Positions 1 through 6,270 of a stretch of 38,746 nt of DNA are shown in pieces. The notes under the pieces were generated by a model. That model was given only the letters and a program-made list of their open reading frames with translations. It ran no database searches and was not told the origin of the DNA. The number at the start of each line of letters is the position of its first letter. Positions within the stretch are counted from its first letter, which is position 1. The position numbers were made by a program, and so were the translations under genes. The stretch is from Planctomycetia bacterium (lineage in GTDB: Bacteria; Planctomycetota; Planctomycetia; Pirellulales; UBA1268), in NCBI GenBank assembly GCA_021414115.1, contig JAIOPD010000048.1, positions 1 through 38,746 of the forward strand, in the 5' to 3' direction.

Positions 1-643
1 CGGGCGAGTCGCGCTCGGCCTGTGACCGGCACGGGTCGGGCCCGCCGCAGTACAAAGCAGTCGCTCGATCTCTTCGATGAAGACCCTCGTGAGGGCCGCG
101 ACCGCGCTTGGGCGGTCAGCGAGAAAGCAGCGCAATCGCTTCGGCACGGAGATCACCCACTGCCGCACGGGCACCGGGGGAATGACGCGGTCGACGAGAT
201 GCGCAGCTGCCTGCGCCATTCGGCGGCCATTGCAAGACGGACAGACACCCCTGCCCTTGCGGCCAGCTATAGGCAGGGCGGGCCATCCATGGCCCCGTCC
301 TGCCTGGCAGCCGATGGGAACGCCAAGGGTTCCCATGGCTGCCGAGCCCGGCTCAGCCGGGAGGCCACGAAAAACCCTGCCCGCACGACGTACAGCGTGC
401 CCTGCCGAATCCGAAGCAGAGGATGCCACAGGTAAGGTATGACCGCAGCTCCCGTTCGATGTGCGCCGAAACGGGATGCTCAGCGACCGCCCGATTCTCG
501 AGCCAGCCTTCGAGGTGCTCTGAGACGATCTTGTAGAGCGGCGTCTTCTCCGGTCGGCGTCGCTCGTAACGGCGGGAACTTGTCGTGCCGCAGTGTGGGC
601 GGACTTTGGACCGCGTCGGCGACGCAGTCAGCACGGCGACCAT
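1..643 (-). pseudogene. IS91-family transposase remnant, disrupted
   Basis: Two reading frames on the minus strand together resemble the N-terminal half of an IS91/IS801-type (HUH, rolling-circle) transposase. The first piece (643 down to about 356) has the motif RRPEKTPLYKIVSEHLE, then HIERELRSYL and the zinc-finger start RCTSCGQGF. The second piece (about 267 down to 1) resumes in another frame with KGRGVCPSCNGRRMA and VPVRQWVISVPKRLR, which are the usual continuation of this family. Between them lies about 90 bp of hairpin-forming DNA that breaks the frame. The window edge cuts off the catalytic part, so its state is unknown. The family match comes from remembered motifs, not a search. The fragment suggests past mobile-element activity beside the serine recombinase. 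Confidence 0.75.
272..361. repeat. Three tandem hairpins inserted in the transposase remnant
   Basis: Three adjacent inverted repeats fill the gap between the two transposase pieces. Hairpin 1 spans 272-304 (imperfect, GGCAGG...CCTGCC ends). Hairpin 2 spans 306-343 (about 15 paired bases with one bulge, GGCAGCC...GGCTGCC ends, inner arms ATGGGAAC/GTTCCCAT). Hairpin 3 spans 347-361 (CCCGGC/GCCGGG with a 3-nt loop). The insertion changes the reading frame. The arrangement resembles small REP- or MITE-like palindromic elements. No second copy was seen in the window. Confidence 0.6.
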
Positions 644-776
644 GGGCGCACCGGGGCATGGATGAGGGAAGTGTGCGCACGTACACTAGTGCTGCGACAA
701 GGCCGATGCGAGCGACTCTCACCAGAGCCGCCTGCTCAACTGCTGCCTCAATCCACGTGACGTCTCGGTTCGGGAG

Positions 777-810
777 GCCTGTGGCGCACGCCCCTGCGGG
801 CGCCACAGGC
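777..810 (-). terminator. Strong inverted repeat just past the recombinase stop
   Basis: A perfect 11-bp stem (GCCTGTGGCGC at 777-787, GCGCCACAGGC at 800-810) encloses a 12-nt loop. Pairing continues beyond a bulge (773-775 with 811-813). It lies 12 bp downstream of the minus-strand serine recombinase stop codon, where a transcription terminator would be expected. There is no U-tract, so intrinsic termination is only a guess. A recombination-site role is also possible because it sits next to a site-specific recombinase. Confidence 0.4.
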
Positions 811-821
811 TCCAACTGCAG

Positions 822-3335
822 TCACGCCCCCCGCGACTTGCGCTTTGCGGCCCGGGATTCATCGCTCCACTTGTAGGGAGGACGCGTCGGCTTTCGGCCC
901 TCGCGGGCTGCGGCGGCGGGCTCGTCGCGGTTCGCGAAATCGTAGGCCCGCAAGACTGTGCCGCGGCTGACCTTCATCTCGCGAGCCAGCCGATCGAACC
1001 CCTCCCCTGCCTTTCTGCGGCGATCCACCTCCACCGCGATTTGCCGATACTTCGGCTCGAACGGCTGGCCGGACTGGCGACGTTGGCGGCGACGGCCATC
1101 GACCCGGCCGGGCGGTCGCTGCCCTGTTTCGTGCAGGTGGAGCGCGTCCCGCACGACCTCCGCCCCGATGCCCAGTGCCCGGGAGATCAGGTCGATGCCA
1201 GCTCCGGCCTCCGCCATCTCGACGATCTGTGGCAGCATCGCCTCATATTTCGGCGTCCGGCGCAGCGGAACCACGACGTCGCGGCGGCCGCGAGGCGCCG
1301 TTCCGAGCATTATCCAACGGTCGGTATTCAGGAACTCCCACATGCCGACCGTTGGATCATCGTCCCCGGCCGCCTTGCCGCGGTCGAGCGCGGCAAGGGC
1401 TGGGATTCCGTCGATCGTGAACTTGGCGACCATCTCCGGCCGCTTTCGTCCCTCGACCTGCCGAGACTCGATCACCACGTCGCCCACGAGGGCTTGCAGC
1501 ACCGGGGCCGCCCGGCCCACGTCCGATAGGAGAACTTCCCGGAGCTGGGTGAGGGCCACCACGACGTCCTGCTCCTTGACGCTCGTGACCGACGGCCGCC
1601 GATTGCGCCGCTGCTCCTCCTTGAGTTCCGCCCGCTTGGCCTCCAGCTGCCGGTTCAACTCCGCCACCTTATTAAAGATGGTGTCGAGTCCACCGGCGTC
1701 TTGGACCTTTTCAAGCCGCTCCGTCAGCCGGCCGACCTGCCGCTGCCGGCTGGCGATCTCCTGCTCGAGCTTCTTTGCGGTGTCCTGCGGCCGCCGGGCG
1801 GCCTCCGCCAGCCGGATATTCACCTCGGCTGTCAGGTCCGTGATGAAGCCTTCGTCGAGGATCTGGGCTGATACGACCTTGAGGACGGCCTCGTCGATGA
1901 TCCGCGCCGACTTGTTGCCCTTGTTGCGGCACCCATGCCCGCCGTGGATCGAGTTGAGGCAGACGAAGCTCTTGTACTTGCCGGTCGATCGGCTCAGAGC
2001 CATCGGCTTGCCGCAACCACCGCACACGGGACGCACGAGCACGGTCGGGTAGACATCCACCCGCCGCCCCGGGTCTTTCCCATCACGACGGAGTTCGGCC
2101 GCGTTCTTCCCGAACCGCATGCTGCCCAAGTTGAGCTTCGCCTTCACGGCGTCGGCCAACTCGTCGGAGAGGATCCGCATCTCCGGGCATTCGCGGGTCA
2201 TCCACGCCTCGCGATCTTTTTGCACAACGTCCACATGGCCGGTGTCGCGGTCGCGGACTTGCATGGTCCTGCGAAAGACCTCCACGCCAACAAGCCGCTC
2301 GCGGGCGTAGAGCTTGCGGATACGGTTGCTTGACCACGTGCGGGCACCGCCGACGTTGTTGTCGTTGAACACCACCGCGACCGCACCGGGACTGCGGTTG
2401 TCGCGGACGATCATCTCGGCGCCGCGGACGATCCACTCGGCCGCCTCGGGATCGATCTCCACCCGCTTCTTGATCGTGTTCTTGCGGGTGAGCTCGGGCT
2501 TGCCTTCGGGCGTCAATACGTCCACCAGTCGATAGCCGAAGCCGGGATGTTGGACGATCTCGCCCCGATTGAAGGCGTCGGTCTGTCCGCGGTGCACCTT
2601 CGCCTTCAGCTGGTCGATGAAGACCTCGTTGAACGAACTCATCATCGCCAGCATGATCTTCGACTGCTGGTTGCTGCTGTCGAAACCGTCGCTGGCACCG
2701 ATGAGCCGCACCTGGGTCGCCTCGACCAGTTCGCCGAGCCGCAGCGACTCGAGAGCATTACGGTTCATCCGACCGAGGTCGTCGATGATGAACCAGGCGA
2801 CGCCAGTATCCGACCGCCGTTCCACCAGCATCTTGGCCACGATGTAGCCGCGGCGGCACGCGAGCGTACCGCTCACGGCGTAGTCGGCGCAGACGTAGTG
2901 CCACGGGATGAAGACGCCGTCGCGGCGGGCCCGCTGCAGCACGTTCATCAGCTGCTGATCGAGCGACCGGGGATTCGACCCTTCGTCGCTGAACCGGACG
3001 TAGCCGAGGCCGATGGCATCCCATACCCGCCGCAGGCCGGCCGGATCAAAGATGTCCATCGACTGGGTGCGGAACCGACGCTCGAAGTCGTCGGCCATCG
3101 CCTCCACGACCGCGTCAGTGACGTTCGGCACCGCGGGCGTGCCGGCCAGTTCCGGCCAGAGCCGGGTCTGGGTCTCGAGATAGGTGCGGGCCAGCGCCAG
3201 CAGGCTGGGCCGCGCGGTCAAACCAAAGTCATCGCCGCGGAGCCGGCCGCGGCCGTGTCGATATCCATTCGAATTGTCAGAGGAACCAAACGAGCCATGC
3301 CCGGCGTCGCCGGGACCTGAAGTAATGTCAAACAT
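822..3335 (-). CDS. Large serine recombinase (resolvase/integrase type)
   Basis: Predicted site-specific DNA recombinase of 837 residues. In order it has an N-terminal extension of about 105 residues without a recognised domain; a resolvase-type catalytic domain with YVRFS (likely nucleophile Ser116), SLDQQ and DLGRMNR (Arg189/Arg192); a recombinase domain; a zinc ribbon with Cys438, Cys441, Cys459 and Cys469; a coiled coil at about 518-578; and two helix-turn-helix-like stretches near the C-terminus. The ATG at 3335 was chosen because GAGGA lies 8 nt before it; a GTG at 3371 and ATGs at 3360 and 3351 are in-frame alternatives. Size and domain order match large serine integrases of mobile elements. 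The N-terminal extension and extra C-terminal HTH region are unusual. It probably mobilised or still mobilises this accessory stretch, but no attachment pair was defined. Confidence 0.9.
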   Translation of the reverse strand: MFDITSGPGDAGHGSFGSSDNSNGYRHGRGRLRGDDFGLTARPSLLALARTYLETQTRLWPELAGTPAVPNVTDAVVEAMADDFERRFRTQSMDIFDPAGLRRVWDAIGLGYVRFSDEGSNPRSLDQQLMNVLQRARRDGVFIPWHYVCADYAVSGTLACRRGYIVAKMLVERRSDTGVAWFIIDDLGRMNRNALESLRLGELVEATQVRLIGASDGFDSSNQQSKIMLAMMSSFNEVFIDQLKAKVHRGQTDAFNRGEIVQHPGFGYRLVDVLTPEGKPELTRKNTIKKRVEIDPEAAEWIVRGAEMIVRDNRSPGAVAVVFNDNNVGGARTWSSNRIRKLYARERLVGVEVFRRTMQVRDRDTGHVDVVQKDREAWMTRECPEMRILSDELADAVKAKLNLGSMRFGKNAAELRRDGKDPGRRVDVYPTVLVRPVCGGCGKPMALSRSTGKYKSFVCLNSIHGGHGCRNKGNKSARIIDEAVLKVVSAQILDEGFITDLTAEVNIRLAEAARRPQDTAKKLEQEIASRQRQVGRLTERLEKVQDAGGLDTIFNKVAELNRQLEAKRAELKEEQRRNRRPSVTSVKEQDVVVALTQLREVLLSDVGRAAPVLQALVGDVVIESRQVEGRKRPEMVAKFTIDGIPALAALDRGKAAGDDDPTVGMWEFLNTDRWIMLGTAPRGRRDVVVPLRRTPKYEAMLPQIVEMAEAGAGIDLISRALGIGAEVVRDALHLHETGQRPPGRVDGRRRQRRQSGQPFEPKYRQIAVEVDRRRKAGEGFDRLAREMKVSRGTVLRAYDFANRDEPAAAAREGRKPTRPPYKWSDESRAAKRKSRGA

Positions 3336-3657
3336 TGGAGAAATCCTCATGGCGACCATGAAAGTGGTCACCGAGGGGTTCCTCCGTCATCCGCCTGCCG
3401 GTCAGAGCCCGATGGGCCCGAACGCCAGCCGGATGGCCGCCGCTTGATCGCGAACCGCCCCAGCTCGGCCGCCGTGAAATGCACGTACGGCCCGAGAATC
3501 AGGGCGATTTTCGACAAATGGTACGGCCTCGTGCACAATACTGAGCAGCCGGCCGCTGCTACTTGGAGCGGTCCATCGCCACGTTGTGACAGCCGATTTC
3601 ACTGCTGTTTTCGAATCGGCAGAGATGGCGACATGCTGGCCCTCCGGGAGAGCAGCG
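3336..3657. other. Gap between recombinase and toxin-antitoxin genes
   Basis: No convincing gene is visible. Short open frames on both strands lack recognisable motifs and ribosome binding sites. The position directly upstream of a large serine recombinase is where an attachment site could lie, but no clear core or flanking inverted repeats could be picked out by eye. Confidence 0.4.
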
Positions 3658-3936
3658 ATGAATGCCGCCGGCGAGCAGATTTTGATGTCGAAAATCCGCA
3701 CGCTGTCACCGCAGCAGGTGTCCGAGGTTGAAGATTTCGTGGAGTTCCTCACCGCCAAGGCGAGGAAGCGGACCGCGTTGGATCGGCTGCTGGCCATCGC
3801 GCCTGCACTCGAAGCGGCCGGCGTGGCACCGATGAGCGAAGATGAGATCGCCGCTGAGATCAAGGCTGCGCGGGCAGAACGCCGGGCGCGGCCCCCCTCT
3901 TCCATCAGCAAAGGATCGGATGCGGATCGTTCTTGA
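3658..3936 (+). CDS. Antitoxin of PIN-type toxin-antitoxin pair
   Basis: A 92-residue protein directly upstream of a PIN toxin and overlapping it by 17 bp, the usual order for an antitoxin. The ATG at 3658 is preceded by GGGAG at a suitable distance. The middle part (LSPQQVSEVEDFVEFLTAKARKR) resembles the short DUF2281/VapB-like antitoxin helix that begins with a phrase such as 'LPPEKLAEVEDFVEFL'. The C-terminal part is charged and Ala/Arg-rich, as expected for the toxin-binding tail. Its inferred job is to neutralise the PIN nuclease and repress the pair's own promoter. Assignment rests on gene context plus this weak motif. Confidence 0.7.
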   Translation: MNAAGEQILMSKIRTLSPQQVSEVEDFVEFLTAKARKRTALDRLLAIAPALEAAGVAPMSEDEIAAEIKAARAERRARPPSSISKGSDADRS

Positions 3937-4339
3937 CACCAATGTGGTTCTATCGGCCCTGCTGTGGCGCGGCGCACCGCACGAGTTGCTGGTCACCATC
4001 GGCCAGCGATCCAACATTCACCTCTACAGCAGTTCGGCGCTGCTCGAAGAACTGGCCGATGTGCTCGCGCGGCCATCAGCGAGCAAGCGGCTGGCTTTGA
4101 TCAACCGATCAGCTCACGATGTGCTGGCTGATTATGTCGAGTTGGTCGAGATGACCAGCGTACCGCGGGTGGTTGGAGGCGATATCGATGACGATCAGGT
4201 CATTGCCGCTGCTGTCGCGGCCCGCGCCGATCTTCTTGTCTCGGGGGATCGCAAGCATCTCCTTCCCCTGAACAACCATCAGGGCATCGATATCGTCGAT
4301 GCGGTTGAGTCACTTCGACGAATCACAGCGGGCACATGA
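3920..4339 (+). CDS. PIN-domain toxin (putative endoribonuclease)
   Basis: A 139-residue single-domain PIN protein of the 'putative toxin component, PIN family' (COG1569-like) group. The start MRIVLDTNVVLSALLW carries the first acidic residue (Asp6). The other acidic positions expected for the Mg2+ site are visible: Glu43/Glu44, Asp90-Asp92 in GDIDDDQVIAAA, and Asp110 in VSGDRKHLL. PIN toxins typically cleave RNA and stop translation when the antitoxin is degraded. Start ATG 3920 lies inside the end of the antitoxin gene, so the two are probably translationally coupled. All key residues appear intact, so the pair is likely functional. Confidence 0.88.
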   Translation: MRIVLDTNVVLSALLWRGAPHELLVTIGQRSNIHLYSSSALLEELADVLARPSASKRLALINRSAHDVLADYVELVEMTSVPRVVGGDIDDDQVIAAAVAARADLLVSGDRKHLLPLNNHQGIDIVDAVESLRRITAGT

Positions 4340-4380
4340 CCAAATTCCCGCTCGAGTCGCGCACCGTACCCGATAGGCAT

Positions 4381-4456
4381 GGTTCGCGAGGCGAACCGTC
4401 AAAACATGAGCGTGCCTGCCCGCATTGCCGGAACGGCGAAGCCGCGACGGTTTTTT
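4381..4456 (+). terminator. Hairpin region ending in T6, possible terminator
   Basis: After the PIN toxin gene, GGTTCGC/GCGAACC (4381-4387/4391-4397) forms a perfect 7-bp hairpin. A second pairing, AACCGTC (4395-4401) with GACGGTT (4446-4452), overlaps its right arm and is followed by a run of T ending at 4456. Inside it is a small CGGC-GAA-GCCG hairpin. The T-run after a stem is compatible with rho-independent termination of the toxin-antitoxin operon. The two stems cannot form fully together. Confidence 0.35.
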
Positions 4457-4472
4457 GATGAATGCGACTGTG

Positions 4473-4527
4473 CCGATCACACTCATCGGCGGACAGGGTG
4501 GCACCGGTTCAAGTCCGGTCGCTGCTA
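4473..4527 (+). other. tRNA-3'-end-like sequence, possible attachment remnant
   Basis: 4503-4519 reads as a perfect T-arm: ACCGG, loop TTCAAGT, CCGGT, followed by CGCTGCT, as for the 3' strand of an acceptor stem. Upstream, CCGAT (4473-4477) and ATCGG (4485-4489) enclose a 7-nt loop like an anticodon arm, but loop position 33 is A rather than T. The 5' acceptor strand (AGCAGCG) and a D-arm are not found in place. It is therefore not an intact tRNA. Integrating elements often carry or duplicate tRNA 3' ends, so this may be an old attachment boundary. Confidence 0.45.
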
Positions 4528-4549
4528 GTAAAAACATCTGGGACCCGAC

Positions 4550-4768
4550 GTGAAAGCCGAGTTCACCGCAATCATCGAGGCAGCACCGGAAGGTGGCTAC
4601 TGGGCGATGTGCCCCGAGATTCTCGGCGCAAACGGTCAGGGAGAGACCGTCGACGAGGCCAAGGAGAGCCTCAAGGCAGCGATCGAGTTCATCCTCGAGG
4701 ACCGCCGCGAGGATGTGCTTCGCGGCCTCCCCGCAGACGCCATCCAAGCGACGGTCTCCGTTGGATGA
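4550..4768 (+). CDS. hicB: HicB-type antitoxin
   Basis: A 72-residue protein with the short HicB fold: a start like MKAEFTAIIEAAPEGGYWAMCPEILG and the core GETVDEAKESLKAAIEFIL, typical of the partial RNase-H-like antitoxin domain. HicB binds and inhibits the HicA mRNA interferase. It overlaps the following HicA-like frame by four bases (ATGA), implying translational coupling in hicB-hicA order. It lacks a long C-terminal DNA-binding extension, as in the short members of the family. Confidence 0.85.
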   Translation: MKAEFTAIIEAAPEGGYWAMCPEILGANGQGETVDEAKESLKAAIEFILEDRREDVLRGLPADAIQATVSVG

Positions 4769-4962
4769 AGCGGCGTGACCTGGAGCGCCGCCTGCGAATC
4801 GCCGGCTGCTACCTCAAGCGAGAGGGCAGTGCTCACTCCCTGCAGATGAACCCGAGAACAGGGGTCATGGATACTCCACGTGGTGACAGCCGCGAGGGTA
4901 TCATCCGCCGACCCGGCCCCATGGATGGGACCAGAAATCTCTGTGGTAGCTGTGCCTTTTAG
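4765..4962 (+). pseudogene. hicA: HicA-type toxin, C-terminus lost
   Basis: The first 35 residues (MKRRDLERRLRIAGC, then REGSAHSLQMNPRTG) match the HicA mRNA-interferase fold, including the catalytic His in the GSAHSL segment, where the family has G-x-S-H-x-x-W/Y. After TGVMD the usual tail (a phrase like 'VPRHTEV...LAKKILRGL') is replaced by an unrelated sequence, and the frame stops exactly where a run of 13 G begins. Toxin activity is probably lost, leaving an orphan HicB. A sequencing or assembly fault at the G-run could explain the end but not the earlier divergence. Confidence 0.7.
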
Positions 4963-4974
4963 GGGGGGGGGGGG
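4962..4974. repeat. Run of 13 G
   Basis: An uninterrupted homopolymer of 13 G overlaps the last base of the truncated HicA frame. Such runs are rare even at this GC content. It marks either a slippage-prone spot or an unreliable assembly joint, since the gene content changes character on either side. Confidence 0.8.
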
Positions 4975-5014
4975 CAGATCTCTCGATGAAACGGCGTCGA
5001 GCGGCCCCGACCGC

Positions 5015-5488
5015 TCATGCTGCAGCGACACAATCCCGCGTCATGTCCGCGACCACGAGATTCACGGCGTCGACGACCGGCATGCATGGAAAATACAGGT
5101 CGACACCGAGTTGCCGGGCCCACCGTTCCTCGGCACCGGTGTCGTCGCCGCCGCATACGACCAACAGGCACGCGCACCGGCCGGCATGGCGAGCGACGAG
5201 CCTCATGGCGTCGCGCAGAACCGCACCGAACAGGTACCGAAGGTCGACCAACACCAGGTGATGATCGTCGGCGACCGCCGATGAGGGGGCGTCGCACCAG
5301 TCCCGGGCGTCGCAGCGGAAGTGCCGGTCTTGAGCGGAGGCCAGCCGGAGTTGGCCGCGCGCACGGCCGTCGCCCGTGATGACCAGACAGTTCAGCGGCG
5401 GCACCGGTTGAGGGAATCTCCTCGGCACCGACGTGCTGCGCCGCGGCCGCACTTCTTCGGACGTGAGCCCCACTGCTTTGACGATCAC
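5015..5488 (-). CDS. Receiver-like hypothetical protein
   Basis: A 157-residue protein. The GTG at 5488 was chosen because a GAGG-type site lies upstream; GTG 5518 is an alternative. The segment LVITGDGRARGQL...HLVLVDLRYL...LLVVCGGDD...WARQLGVDLYFP has the alternating hydrophobic strands and helices of a response-regulator receiver, with the DLR aspartate roughly where a phospho-acceptor would sit. Other conserved acidic and Lys positions are not evident, so it may be a degenerate receiver. No kinase or DNA-binding domain is attached. A structured repeat element lies 129 nt upstream of the start. Function is not known; the fold assignment is tentative. Confidence 0.55.
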   Translation of the reverse strand: MIVKAVGLTSEEVRPRRSTSVPRRFPQPVPPLNCLVITGDGRARGQLRLASAQDRHFRCDARDWCDAPSSAVADDHHLVLVDLRYLFGAVLRDAMRLVARHAGRCACLLVVCGGDDTGAEERWARQLGVDLYFPCMPVVDAVNLVVADMTRDCVAAA

Positions 5489-5616
5489 GATGGCACCTCG
5501 CCTCGCGCAGGGCTGCACGCTGATGCGGGCTGCACCCCGTATGGATACCCGCCGGCATCATGCGCGGCGCACCAGGAAAGGCCATTCATCAGCGGGAGGG
5601 CGGCTTCACCCACTCG

Positions 5617-5680
5617 CGGCGGCCTACGCGGTGCCGGAACTCTGGAAAGAGCCAGAGGGACCAGCAACTCGTCTTCCGGC
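5617..5680 (-). repeat. Structured 64-nt repeat, copy A
   Basis: Read on the minus strand this begins gccggaagacgagttgctgg and ends in gcgtaggccg plus three bases. An outer helix GCCGG/CCGGC encloses an inner hairpin CTCTGG-CTCTTT-CCAGAG (minus strand; 5645-5640 with 5657-5652 on the plus scale). Copy B at 6087-6150 has the same length and the same fold. It lies 129 nt upstream of the GTG of the receiver-like gene, in the same orientation. Confidence 0.75.
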
Positions 5681-6086
5681 GTCGTCAGCCCACGTGCCCG
5701 TGCAACGAATCCGAGCGCACGCTCACGTCGGCCAACAGAACCTTCTGCGTCGCTGCCCGCGAAGGCAAGGGAGGCCCGGTTCACCGCCGCCGTGGCCTCA
5801 GCGCCGGCGGTGAGCGTCCCGGTGGACACCGTCGTATTCCTCCGGCTGCGCGTGTTTGCCGCGAACAGGCCGGCGTTCAGCCCGACGTGACGCCGATCCA
5901 TGCGGCACGACACGGCACGCATGACGTCGCAGATCAGGTGTCCGGATGGCCATGCGCGGCACAACGCCGGGAGTAAAGGCTTCATCTTCGGGTCGCGATT
6001 GCCCGCCGCGGTCCGCCGCGACATGGTTCAGCAAGCCGAGGCGGTCATGAGAGCCACAAGCTCGCATGCACGTCATGGTCTTGCAT
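5681..6086. other. No gene recognised between the two repeat copies
   Basis: This stretch separates the divergently pointing repeat copies. A long open frame exists on the minus strand (to about 6024), but its translation is compositionally odd, has no motif and runs straight through copy A, so it is not accepted as a gene. No promoter could be assigned with confidence. Confidence 0.4.
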
Positions 6087-6150
6087 GCCGGAAGACGAGT
6101 TGCTGGGTTCTTCGCCTCTCTGCGAAGCCCCGGCGCAGCGTAGGCCGACG
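6087..6150 (+). repeat. Structured 64-nt repeat, copy B
   Basis: Begins with the same 20 bases as copy A and ends at gcgtaggccgacg. The inner hairpin is CTTCGC (6110-6115), loop CTCTCT (6116-6121), GCGAAG (6122-6127). Compared with copy A, three base pairs of this stem differ on both arms so that pairing is kept, while the outer GCCGG/CCGGC helix is unchanged. It lies 120 nt upstream of the ATG of the PEP-CTERM gene at 6271, in the same orientation. Confidence 0.75.
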
Positions 6151-6270
6151 TGGGTGGACACGGAAGCGTTTCCCCACTGCGGTTTTGTGACTGCGCCGGA
6201 ATGCACGTCGGCGCACCTGTGGGTGCAGTGGATGCCGCCTCTGACCTCCCGAAAAAGAGGATTGGCTACG

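Noticed and set aside
3402-3977. Minus-strand frame opposite the antitoxin and toxin start
   Set aside because: It opposes a clear PIN toxin-antitoxin pair and has no motif.
4441-4527. Complete tRNA gene
   Set aside because: The 5' acceptor strand and D-arm are missing and the anticodon-like loop lacks T at position 33.
5485-6024. Long minus-strand open frame upstream of the receiver-like gene
   Set aside because: No motif or ribosome site, odd composition, and it runs through the structured repeat; long chance frames are common at this GC content.
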